Positions 23,660-31,263 of a stretch of 64,000 bases of DNA are shown here, piece after piece. This stretch comes from Nocardioides albertanoniae (GTDB taxonomy: Bacteria; Actinomycetota; Actinomycetes; Propionibacteriales; Nocardioidaceae): assembly GCF_006716315.1 (NCBI RefSeq), contig NZ_VFOV01000001.1, positions 3,054,501-3,118,500 on the forward strand, written 5' to 3'. The first letter of the stretch is position 1, and each line of letters begins with the position of its first letter. Position numbers and translations under genes: made by a program. Under the pieces are notes generated by a model. It saw only the letters and a program-made list of their open reading frames with translations. It was not told the origin of the DNA and did not search any database.

Positions 23660-24880
23660 TCAGTGTCGACGCCAGACGCCAGACGCCAGCCGTCGGAGGA
23701 ACTGTCGAACCCGGTCGACGATGGTGCCGAACAGCAAGGAGATCGCACCAGGCGGACGCGTACCCGCGGTTGGCTCCTCCTCCCCCGAGGCAGCCCGGTC
23801 CACGGCACGGGCGAACTCCTCGAACATCCGGCGGCTCACGTCACCGGCGAGCGACCGACCGAAACCCGCGATACGTCCGGTCAGGAAGACGCTGGCGTCT
23901 GCCTGCAGAGCGGTCCCACCGCCGTCGACTGCAGCTGCCGTCATGATGATCCGGGCCAGCGCCCCGCCGCCCGCGTCCTTGCCCTGCGCCTTCATGACGA
24001 TGCGGTCGGCGGACTGTTCCTCGATGTGCGCGATTCCGTTGAAGGCCATCCGCATCGGGCCGAGGGCGATGCGTGCCCGGCCGCGGTACCAGTCGGCGCC
24101 GAGCTCGTCGGTCAGTTCCGCACCCGGCAGACAACGGGCCAGCAGCCGGATGTCGCCGAAGACGCGCGCCACCTCGGTCGGGTTTGAATCCAGCCGGCTG
24201 GTGACTTCGATATGGATGGTGGGGTCGCCGGCAGGAAGGTCGATCTCCTGAGGACGTTCAGCAGGCTCCTCGTCGAAGGTGCTCTCCGCCGAGATGGCGG
24301 CCGGGCCCGTCGCGGCGGCCGCGGTTCGTCCGACGAGGGCGCGCTTCCCGCAGTTTCCCGGAGCGGGAAGAGTTCCACGATGAGTCTGGGCAACATCATC
24401 GACGGCGTCGATGATGTTGCGGTATCCCGTGCACCGGCACAACACTCCGGAGAGCTCGGCGGGGAGGTCATCGCGCTGCACCCCGGGCTCATGGGTCAGC
24501 AGATCGTACGAGCTCATCAGGAAGCCCGGCGTGCAGAATCCGCACTGCAGTCCGTGGTGCCGACCGAACGACTCCTGCAGAGGATGAAGCTCATCCTGGC
24601 GACCCAGTCCCTCCACCGTGGTGATCTCGGCTCCATCCAGTTGGGCGGCGAACAGCAGACAGGCTCGCGCCGCGTCGCCGTCGACGAGCACCGTGCACAT
24701 GCCGCAGATCCCGTGCTCGCAGCCGACATGGGTGCCGGTGAGTCCGAGGTGGTCGCGCAAAGCGTCGGACAGGGTGACGCGGGCCGGCAACGAGAGGTGG
24801 ACCTCGGTGCCGTTGATGGTCAGATTCACCTCGACGGCCTGGTCGGCCTCGGTGCGGGCGTACGGCTGCGGCAGGTTCAT
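23660..24880 (-). CDS. Fused [2Fe-2S] small subunit and CoxG/SRPBCC domain protein
   Basis: A 406-residue fusion. Residues 15-175 form the iron-sulphur subunit of a molybdenum hydroxylase. The plant-type cluster is CEHGICGMC plus an upstream-helix cysteine; the second cluster uses CGFCTPGF and GVLCRCTGY. After a linker, residues 225-375 are an SRPBCC/CoxG-like domain (NPTEVARVFGDIRLLARCLP, ALGPMRMAFNGIAHIEE). CoxG helps insert or stabilise CO dehydrogenase and is normally a separate protein. A C-terminal amphipathic helix ends in Arg. The ATG at 24880 overlaps the FAD-subunit stop (ATGA). Confidence 0.82.
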   Translation of the reverse strand: MNLPQPYARTEADQAVEVNLTINGTEVHLSLPARVTLSDALRDHLGLTGTHVGCEHGICGMCTVLVDGDAARACLLFAAQLDGAEITTVEGLGRQDELHPLQESFGRHHGLQCGFCTPGFLMSSYDLLTHEPGVQRDDLPAELSGVLCRCTGYRNIIDAVDDVAQTHRGTLPAPGNCGKRALVGRTAAAATGPAAISAESTFDEEPAERPQEIDLPAGDPTIHIEVTSRLDSNPTEVARVFGDIRLLARCLPGAELTDELGADWYRGRARIALGPMRMAFNGIAHIEEQSADRIVMKAQGKDAGGGALARIIMTAAAVDGGGTALQADASVFLTGRIAGFGRSLAGDVSRRMFEEFARAVDRAASGEEEPTAGTRPPGAISLLFGTIVDRVRQFLRRLASGVWRRH

Positions 24881-25785
24881 CGGGAGCATTCCTCGGATTC
24901 GGAGAGTCTGGCTGACACGTAGGCGCGGCTCACCTCGCGTGCGGCAAGGGCGCTGATCAACTGGCGGCGGTAGGCAGGGCTCGCGTGGCTGTCGCCCACT
25001 GTGTCGACGACGTCCCCAGCGACGTCCGGCGTGTGATCGGCAAGCGCCGATAGCAGATCCGCCCGCGACGGATCCGAGCCGGTCCTCTGGAGTGCGGAGC
25101 GAAGCTGCTGCGACACATCCACGGTGACGGGTACGTCCGAAACGCCGAAACAGGTCAGCCGCGCCTCCACCGACGCTTCCGACGTGTGCACGCGAACAGC
25201 CACGCCCGCCAAGGCGAAGTCGCCGTGCCGGCGGGCGAACTCTCCGAAGCCGAACCCCTCCCCCCGCTTCGCGACCGGGAAGATCACCTCCGACAAGAGC
25301 TCGTCCGGCTCGATCGCCGTCGAGAGCGCACCAGTGAAGAAGTCGGCAGCAGGCACCTGCCGGGTGCCGTGGCCAGTCCTCAGCACCATCGTGGCCCCCA
25401 GACAGGCAGCCACCGCGGGAAGCTCTGCTGACGGGTCAGCGTGCGCGATGCTGCCGCACACGGTGCCACGGCTGCGGATCTCGCGGTGGCCGACCCATGG
25501 CAGGGCCATACGCGCGAGCGGGACCGCCGCAGCGATCTCCTCCCGCTGGAGCTGTCTCTGACGGACAGCGGCACCGACTCGAAGAGACCCGCCGTCCCGG
25601 GAGAGCTCGCCCAGCTCCGGCACCGCGTTGATGTCGATCAGCTGCGTCGGCCGCCCGAGGCGCATCGCGAGCACCGGCACCAACGACTGCCCACCGGCGA
25701 TCACCTTGGATCCGTCACGGGACAGCTCGGCCACCACATCGGCGACGGTGCCGGGTCGGACGTACGCGAACGGCGCGGCCTTCAC
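24877..25785 (-). CDS. FAD-binding middle subunit of a molybdenum hydroxylase
   Basis: A 302-residue CoxM/XdhB-type flavoprotein subunit that passes electrons from the iron-sulphur clusters to an acceptor. The FAD motif KVIAGGQSLVPVLAMRLGRP is near residue 30. A second one, REIRSRGTVCGSIAHADPSA, is near residue 100 and carries the TxGGxxxxADP-like pattern with Cys-Gly in place of Gly-Gly. Start is the GTG at 25785, 4 nt after the crotonase stop. It lies between the crotonase gene and the FeS-CoxG fusion, in one operon. Confidence 0.85.
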   Translation of the reverse strand: MKAAPFAYVRPGTVADVVAELSRDGSKVIAGGQSLVPVLAMRLGRPTQLIDINAVPELGELSRDGGSLRVGAAVRQRQLQREEIAAAVPLARMALPWVGHREIRSRGTVCGSIAHADPSAELPAVAACLGATMVLRTGHGTRQVPAADFFTGALSTAIEPDELLSEVIFPVAKRGEGFGFGEFARRHGDFALAGVAVRVHTSEASVEARLTCFGVSDVPVTVDVSQQLRSALQRTGSDPSRADLLSALADHTPDVAGDVVDTVGDSHASPAYRRQLISALAAREVSRAYVSARLSESEECSR

Positions 25786-25789
25786 GTGA

Positions 25790-26569
25790 TCACCGGCCCT
25801 CGAAGCGCGGAGGACGCTTCTCACCGAATGCGGCGACCCCTTCGGCGAAGTCGTGACTGGCCCTCAGCATCGAGTAGGCCTTCCGCTCGAGCTCGATACC
25901 GGTGTAAAGCGGGCCGTCGACACCTCGGTCGAGCACTTCCTTCGCGGTTCGCATCGCCATCGGCGAGTAGCCGAGCAGCTTGCCCACGACCTCGTCGACG
26001 GTCTTCTCCAGCTCCTCGGCGTCGGCGCAGCTGTGCGACGTCAGGCCCCAGTCGAGCGCCTGCTGTCCGGTGATCCGCTCGCCCGTCAGGACGTGGTACT
26101 TGGCGCGGGAGAGCCCGATGAGCCGGGCAAGACGCTGGGTTCCGCCGCTTCCCGGAATCATCCCGAGCTTCATCTCCGGCAGCGCGAAGCGAGAGCGGTC
26201 CGTCGCGATGCGGATGTCGGCCGACAGCGCGAGCTCGAGCCCGACGCCGAAGCAGTAGCCGTCGATCGCGACGATGACCGGCTTGGGGCTGCGGGCCGCC
26301 GCCGTGACGTCTTGCCCGAGGTCGGTGAGGTCGACGGGTTCCACCTCCATGAACCCGGCGATGTCGCCGCCCGAGGTGAAGTGCTCCCCTTCGGCGCGGA
26401 TCACCACCACTTGGACACGATCGTCCGCGTCGATCTCGGTGAACCGCTCCGCCATCACCCGACGGGTCTCCATCGTGATGATGTTGTAGCGCCCGTGGTC
26501 CAGGATCAGGTGGGCTACCCGCCCGTCGTGACTGTGCTCGAGCCGGATCTCGCCTCCGGTGAGTGGCAT
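25790..26569 (-). CDS. Enoyl-CoA hydratase/isomerase family protein
   Basis: A 259-residue crotonase. The oxyanion-hole segments are HFTSGGDIAGFMEV and YCFGVGLELALSADIRIATD. The family motif LPEMKLGMIPGSGGTQRLAR carries the first catalytic Glu. The second Glu of rat enoyl-CoA hydratase appears replaced by Lys (LSRAKYHVLTGERITG), so hydratase activity is uncertain and an isomerase, hydrolase or lyase role is possible. It is wedged between the large and FAD subunits of a molybdenum hydroxylase, which points to one CoA-thioester degradation route. Confidence 0.85.
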   Translation of the reverse strand: MPLTGGEIRLEHSHDGRVAHLILDHGRYNIITMETRRVMAERFTEIDADDRVQVVVIRAEGEHFTSGGDIAGFMEVEPVDLTDLGQDVTAAARSPKPVIVAIDGYCFGVGLELALSADIRIATDRSRFALPEMKLGMIPGSGGTQRLARLIGLSRAKYHVLTGERITGQQALDWGLTSHSCADAEELEKTVDEVVGKLLGYSPMAMRTAKEVLDRGVDGPLYTGIELERKAYSMLRASHDFAEGVAAFGEKRPPRFEGR

Positions 26570-26570
26570 G

Positions 26571-28973
26571 TCAGTTTCCCTTCGATGTGGTGAGCAGTTG
26601 GTGCAGTACGTTTCCGTGCAGCGGCAGCGAGTCGACCGTGACGCCCTCGCCGCGAAGCGCGTCGGCGACGGCGTTGGCGATCGCGACCGGGAGGCTCATC
26701 GAGCTGCCCTCACCGCAGCCCTTGGCTCCGAGCCTGGTCAGGGGCGAGGGTGTCTCCAGGTGGTCGCTGGTCAGCGGGAAGACCGACTCCGCCGAGGTCG
26801 GGCACAGATAGTCCATGAAGGTTCCCGCGGTGGGCTGTCCCGCGTCGGAGTAGGTCACCTCCTCGAAGAGTGCGCCGCCCAGTGCCTGGGTGATCGCCCC
26901 GTGCACCTGGCCCTCCAGGAGCGTCTCGTTCAAGATCGTGCCGGCGTCGTGAACGGTGGAGAGGTCCTCGATCCTCACCGTCAGCGTCTCCCGGTCGATC
27001 CGCACGACCACGACGTCGGCGACGAAGCCATAGCAGAGACTGGAGTTGATCTGGTCTGTCCGCGAGGCCGCCTTCGACTGCGGGGGTGTGTACGCCGCCT
27101 CCTCGTAGAGCCGGGCCGAGAAGCCGTCCGGCAGGGAACCAGGATCCCAGTGGATCAACCCGGCGGCGTGCCGGAAGGCGATCGACCGCTCGTGGTCGTC
27201 GATGAGCCGCACCATCCCGTCGGCGAGCTCGAGCCGCTCGGGCTCGACCTCGAGGAGCACGGAGGCGGCCACCTTGATGGACTCCGCGATGCGGTCGGTG
27301 GCCTCGAGCAGCGCGCTCGTCAGGAGCGGGGAGAACCTCGAGGAGTAGCTTCCCGAGCTGATCGTCCACGGCGTGGTGGCGGTGTCCATCTCCACGCGCG
27401 GGCGCACCTGGTCGCTCGGCAGACCGAGGTGTTCGGCGACGATGTCACGCGCGACCGTGGCGTGCCCCTGCCCCTGGGGAACCGTCCCGAGAAGCACGCT
27501 GACGATTCCTTGGGGGTCCACCGTGACGCGAACATGCTCGGTCGAGCCCGACTTGCCACGTTTGGCGGTCCGGTCCTGGACGGGCGTGGCCAGTCCGACG
27601 TAGCCGATGTTCGTCGCCGAGGGATCGACGACAGTCGCGAGGCCGACCCCCATCCACTCGCCGTTCTCCCGGGCGACCGCCTGCTCCTTGCGGAGTCGCT
27701 GGTAACCGACGTTGTCGAGAGCGAGATCGAGGGCTCGCTGGTAGTCCCCGGAGTCGTAGATTCCGCCGCTCGGGGTGGCGTACGGGAAGGCGTCAGCCGA
27801 GACCAGATTGCGCCGGCGGACCTCCGCGGGGTCGAGCCCGCGCTCGCTGGCGATGTCGTCGATGAGCCGCTCCAGACCGAAGTAGAGCTGCTGCCCACCG
27901 AATCCGCGGTTGAGCCCGGTAGGCGCCTTGTTCGTGACCACGGCGCGTGCCCGGATGCCCACGGCGTCGATCTTGTACGCACCGGTGATGTTGCCGAAAC
28001 AGCGGTAGAGCGTGCTCGGCTCCGGAGGCCTCATGTAGGCGCCGACGTTGTCGACGAGGTCGACCCGCAACGCACTGATCACTGCGTCGTCGTCGACAGC
28101 GGCCTCGAACGTCATCACGCGGTCGGAGCCGGCCGAGCTCGCGACGAGGTGCTCGAGCCGGTCCTCGGTCCACCGCACCGGCCGGCCCGCGTGCTTGCTG
28201 GCCAGGGCCATCAGTGCGATGTAGGGGTAGACCGCTGACTTGATCCCGAAGCTGCCGCCGATGTCGGCGGGAACCACCAGACGTAGCGACGAGGTCGGGA
28301 TGCCGAGGGCCCCGGCAACTACCGGCGCCATCGAGAACGGACCGTGGAAGTTGGCGTGGGCGGTGATCTCGGGGCCGCCCGGGCCGTCGCGCCAGTCGGC
28401 GACGACGACGTAGCACTCCATGGGCGTGGAGGAGTAGCGAGGGAAGGAGTATCTACGGGTGATGACATGGGGTGCGTCGGCGAAGGCAGACTCGACTCCG
28501 CCGAAGGCGAACTCGCGGTCGGTGGCGACGTTGCTGGCGGACTCGTCGTGGAGCAGCGGGGCGTCCGGCAGAAGGGCGTCCTCGGTGCGTACGACCACCG
28601 GAAGGGGCTCGTACTCGACCTCCACCAGTTCCGCGGCGTCCTCGGCCAGATAACGATCGGAGGCCACGACGACCACGACGGGCTCGCCCACGAAGCGGGT
28701 CTTGTCAGTAGCCGTCGGGTAGTAGGGGTGGGGCGTCTTCACCGACAGCGGGAACGGCTTGAGCGTCGCCAGCACCTCCTCGGGCCCGATCACCGCAGCC
28801 ACGCCGGGCATCCGCCGGACCTGGTCGAGGTTGATCGAGCGGATCCGGGCGTGCGCATGGGGGCTGCGGACCACCGCCGCCACGAGGGTTCCCGGAAGCG
28901 GGTCCAGATCATCGAGGAAGCGCCCCTGACCAGTCAGCAGCGCAGCGTCCTCGACACGAGCGAGACGGTTCAC
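26571..28973 (-). CDS. Molybdopterin-binding large subunit (xanthine dehydrogenase family)
   Basis: An 800-residue molybdenum hydroxylase large subunit with the N-terminal LARVEDAALLTGQGRFLDDL and VVRSPHAHARIRSI of this family. The molybdopterin-binding loops include ADIGGSFGIKSAVYPYIALM, GTVPQGQGHATVARDIVAEH and the C-terminal GAKGCGEGSSM with the catalytic Glu. The loop equivalent to VAYRCSFR of CO dehydrogenase reads APTGLNRGFGGQQ, so this is not a CO dehydrogenase. Start is a GTG overlapping the ligase stop (GTGA). The substrate is unknown; the ligase next to it suggests an aromatic or other acyl-CoA. Confidence 0.88.
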   Translation of the reverse strand: MNRLARVEDAALLTGQGRFLDDLDPLPGTLVAAVVRSPHAHARIRSINLDQVRRMPGVAAVIGPEEVLATLKPFPLSVKTPHPYYPTATDKTRFVGEPVVVVVASDRYLAEDAAELVEVEYEPLPVVVRTEDALLPDAPLLHDESASNVATDREFAFGGVESAFADAPHVITRRYSFPRYSSTPMECYVVVADWRDGPGGPEITAHANFHGPFSMAPVVAGALGIPTSSLRLVVPADIGGSFGIKSAVYPYIALMALASKHAGRPVRWTEDRLEHLVASSAGSDRVMTFEAAVDDDAVISALRVDLVDNVGAYMRPPEPSTLYRCFGNITGAYKIDAVGIRARAVVTNKAPTGLNRGFGGQQLYFGLERLIDDIASERGLDPAEVRRRNLVSADAFPYATPSGGIYDSGDYQRALDLALDNVGYQRLRKEQAVARENGEWMGVGLATVVDPSATNIGYVGLATPVQDRTAKRGKSGSTEHVRVTVDPQGIVSVLLGTVPQGQGHATVARDIVAEHLGLPSDQVRPRVEMDTATTPWTISSGSYSSRFSPLLTSALLEATDRIAESIKVAASVLLEVEPERLELADGMVRLIDDHERSIAFRHAAGLIHWDPGSLPDGFSARLYEEAAYTPPQSKAASRTDQINSSLCYGFVADVVVVRIDRETLTVRIEDLSTVHDAGTILNETLLEGQVHGAITQALGGALFEEVTYSDAGQPTAGTFMDYLCPTSAESVFPLTSDHLETPSPLTRLGAKGCGEGSSMSLPVAIANAVADALRGEGVTVDSLPLHGNVLHQLLTTSKGN

Positions 28974-30544
28974 GCGGGAGCACCTTCCTCGGTGTCGGCA
29001 AGAGTCTCGAACTCCCCCTCGGTGAGGCGGCGGCGCAGGATCTTGCCCACGGCGGACTTGGGGATCTGGTCGACGACGACATACCTCTTGGGTCGCTTCA
29101 GCGACGGCAGGCCCGACCCCTCCCGAGCGAACTGCTCGACCTTCGAGAGCGTTGTCTCTGCCGAGTCCTCGAGGCGTCCGACAATGAACGCGGTGACTGC
29201 CTGGCCCCACTTGTCGTGCGGGGTCGAGGCGACGATGACCTCTTCCAGGTCCGGGCAGCCCGCGAGGGCATGCTCGATCTCCTCGGGGTAGAGGTTCTCG
29301 CCCCCCGAGTTGATCATGTCGTCGACGCGGCCCGAGACCCACAGGTCACCGTCCTCGTCAGCGACGGCAAGATCATTGGTGAAGTACCAGCCGTCGCGGA
29401 TGGCCTTGGCGTCGGCGTCGGGCCGGTTCCAATAGCCGGCGAACGCCTCGGGGCTGTCCAAGGAGGCGATCACCTGACCGCGCTCCCCGTCGGCCACTAT
29501 CTGGTCCGGGCTCGCCCCGGGGTCAGGGTCGACGAGCCTGATCCTGGAGAACAGCCCGGCTCTGCCGGCACAGCCAGGCTTGCTGCTGTTCTCGGGGCCG
29601 ACCGTGAACGTGTAGATCTCGGTGCTGCCGTAATGGTTGACGAAGCGTGCGGGCTCGACCGCCTCCACGAGCCGTCGCGCGAGCGTCGGGGTCATGGAGG
29701 CGCCGGCGTAGGCCAGATTGCGGACCGACGGCGCCTCGCCGAGCCGGTCACCCTGCATCAGGGTCCAGTACATCGTCGGGACGAGGTAGAGCGCGCTGAC
29801 CTGCTCGGCGAGGATCAGCTCGAGCGCCTCATCAGCATCGAACCTGGCCTGCGGAACCCAGGTCCCGGCTGACAGCACGCTCGCAAGCAGCGTACGGAGG
29901 CCCATCGTGTGAAACAGGGGCATGACGCCAAGGGTCGCCTCCCCCGGACCGTGCCCCGTCTGGACCAGGTGTGCCAGAGCGGCGTAGTGCTCAGCGCTGT
30001 GTGTTCGTGGAACGCCCTTGGGCTTTCCGGTCGTCCCGGACGTGTACAACATGACGCTGATGTCGTCGATCCCCGGCTTGACCGGAACGACCGTGTTCGA
30101 CGCCCGCTCGGCAGCACGCGCGATGGAGGGGATGCCAGCGGGCGCGTGGTCTCGATGACCCGCCCACACGAGGGGCGGAGGCTCCGCGACCATCTCGAGG
30201 GCACCGACGACGAGGTCGTGGGTGTGCTCGTCGACCGCGATGAGTGCGGGATCGCAGTCGCCGATGCAGTATGCGAGCTCCTCGGGGCTGACGCGGGTCG
30301 AGAGCGGCAGGGACACGACCCGGGCCTTCTGGGCAGCCAGGTGCAAGGTGGCCAGCGGCTCACCGCCTTGAAGCATGAAGATGGCGCGGCTGCCCTCTGT
30401 CGCTCCGAGCTCGTGCAGGGCATGGGCATAGCGCTCGGTGCGCGCATTCCACACGGCGTACGACATCGGCGCCGAGCCGCCGACCGCGCGGCGATGCGGA
30501 TATCTCTCGGTGGTCCACCGGAGGGCCGTCGCAAGATCCATCAT
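28970..30544 (-). CDS. Acyl-CoA ligase (AMP-forming)
   Basis: A 524-residue ANL-superfamily ligase that would activate a carboxylic acid to its CoA thioester. The AMP-binding loop is VMLYTSGTTGKPKGVPRTHS; the ATP motif is NHYGSTEIYTF. The hinge and catalytic lysine regions are WYFTNDLAVADEDGDLWVSG and the C-terminal PKSAVGKILRRRL. It is the first gene of the five-gene operon. Of two adjacent ATGs, 30544 is used, with AGGAG 5 nt upstream; 30541 is equally possible. Specificity for benzoate-like acids is suggested only by the divergent regulator and the nearby BenE permease. Confidence 0.88.
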   Translation of the reverse strand: MMDLATALRWTTERYPHRRAVGGSAPMSYAVWNARTERYAHALHELGATEGSRAIFMLQGGEPLATLHLAAQKARVVSLPLSTRVSPEELAYCIGDCDPALIAVDEHTHDLVVGALEMVAEPPPLVWAGHRDHAPAGIPSIARAAERASNTVVPVKPGIDDISVMLYTSGTTGKPKGVPRTHSAEHYAALAHLVQTGHGPGEATLGVMPLFHTMGLRTLLASVLSAGTWVPQARFDADEALELILAEQVSALYLVPTMYWTLMQGDRLGEAPSVRNLAYAGASMTPTLARRLVEAVEPARFVNHYGSTEIYTFTVGPENSSKPGCAGRAGLFSRIRLVDPDPGASPDQIVADGERGQVIASLDSPEAFAGYWNRPDADAKAIRDGWYFTNDLAVADEDGDLWVSGRVDDMINSGGENLYPEEIEHALAGCPDLEEVIVASTPHDKWGQAVTAFIVGRLEDSAETTLSKVEQFAREGSGLPSLKRPKRYVVVDQIPKSAVGKILRRRLTEGEFETLADTEEGAPA

Positions 30545-30553
30545 GCCCACTCC

Positions 30554-30602
30554 TATCGTATATTTCGCATCGTCTGTTTCAGACGTTGAGGACCCTACGA
30601 TA
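30554..30602. promoter_or_regulatory. Nested inverted repeats between ligase operon and PadR gene
   Basis: An inner repeat CGTCTG-TTT-CAGACG (30571-30585) and an outer repeat TATCGTA (30554-30560)/TACGATA (30596-30602) share the same centre, base 30578. The outer arms contain TACGAT on each strand and overlap the likely -10 regions of both divergent genes. This is the arrangement of a symmetric operator for the PadR-type repressor encoded at 30614. CAGACGG/CCGTCTG recurs upstream of the BenE gene. Confidence 0.6.
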
Positions 30603-30613
30603 CGCTTCGGACC

Positions 30614-31147
30614 GTGTCAACGCCGAAACTGACCCCAACCTCCTACGTCGTGCTGGGCATGGTCTCGATGCGAGGCCCGTCGACGTCGTACGACCTCAAG
30701 CGCGCAGTCAATCGCTCCGTCGGCTACTTCTGGCCCTTTCCGCACGCGCAGCTCTATTCCGAGCCGAAACGACTGGTCGACCTGGGCCTCCTGGAGGTGC
30801 ACCAGGAGGAGGTCGGCCGGCGACGCCAGCTCTACTCATCAACCCCGGCAGGTCTCGACGCCCTCAAGTCATGGCTCAGCGAGCCCACGACCGAACAGAT
30901 GCAGGTGCGCGACGTCGCCGAGCTCAAGCTCTTCTTCGGCGAGTTCGCCAAGGCCGAGGACATCCTGCAGCTGGCGCGAGAGCAGATCGAACAGCACCGC
31001 GAGCGCGTCGAGGTCTACGCCGCGATGCAGGAGCTGTTCAAGGATCGTGAGGACGTTGCCGATCGCATGGTTCCCTTAGGGCTCGGCCTCGCCATGGAGC
31101 ACGCCGCCCTCGACTTCTGGGAGAAGCTCGAGAAGGAACGCAGCTAG
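30614..31147 (+). CDS. PadR family transcriptional regulator
   Basis: A 177-residue PadR-type repressor. The N-terminal winged helix is visible as TSYVVLGMVSMRGPSTSYDL, FPHAQLYSEPKRLVDLGLLE and RRRQLYSSTPAGLDALKSWL. The rest is a helical dimerisation domain (ILQLAREQIEQHRERVEVYA). PadR proteins commonly sense phenolic acids and repress divergent catabolic genes, which fits its place opposite the ligase operon. The GTG start at 30614 has TACGCT 7 nt upstream and no ribosome-binding site, suggesting a leaderless mRNA that starts inside the operator region. Confidence 0.88.
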   Translation: MSTPKLTPTSYVVLGMVSMRGPSTSYDLKRAVNRSVGYFWPFPHAQLYSEPKRLVDLGLLEVHQEEVGRRRQLYSSTPAGLDALKSWLSEPTTEQMQVRDVAELKLFFGEFAKAEDILQLAREQIEQHRERVEVYAAMQELFKDREDVADRMVPLGLGLAMEHAALDFWEKLEKERS

Positions 31148-31171
31148 CCAGCCGGACCGAAACAGCCACCC

Positions 31172-31200
31172 TTGACAGCACCGGGGAACAGCCCTAGGTT
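31172..31200 (+). promoter_or_regulatory. Strong sigma-70-type promoter of the BenE-like gene
   Basis: A consensus -35 TTGACA (31172-31177), a 17-nt spacer and -10 TAGGTT (31195-31200) precede the permease gene. Transcription should begin near 31207. An inverted repeat with CAGACGG (31215-31221) and CCGTCTG (31240-31246) follows immediately, in a position to block the polymerase. Confidence 0.6.
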
Positions 31201-31214
31201 GCGATAGTCCAAAT

Positions 31215-31246
31215 CAGACGGTCGCTTCCAGACCGTACACCGTCTG
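31215..31246. promoter_or_regulatory. Putative operator of the BenE-like gene
   Basis: CAGACGG (31215-31221) and CCGTCTG (31240-31246) form an inverted repeat with an inner ACGGTC (31218-31223)/GACCGT (31231-31236) pair. The CAGACG half-site is shared with the palindrome in the PadR-ligase spacer, suggesting common control. It lies just downstream of the predicted transcription start. Confidence 0.5.
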
Positions 31247-31263
31247 TCATCGAGGTGGCCCCC

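Noticed and set aside
26571..28973. Aerobic CO dehydrogenase large subunit
   Set aside because: The diagnostic active-site loop VAYRCSFR (or AYRGAGR of form II) is absent; the equivalent loop reads LNRGFGGQQ.
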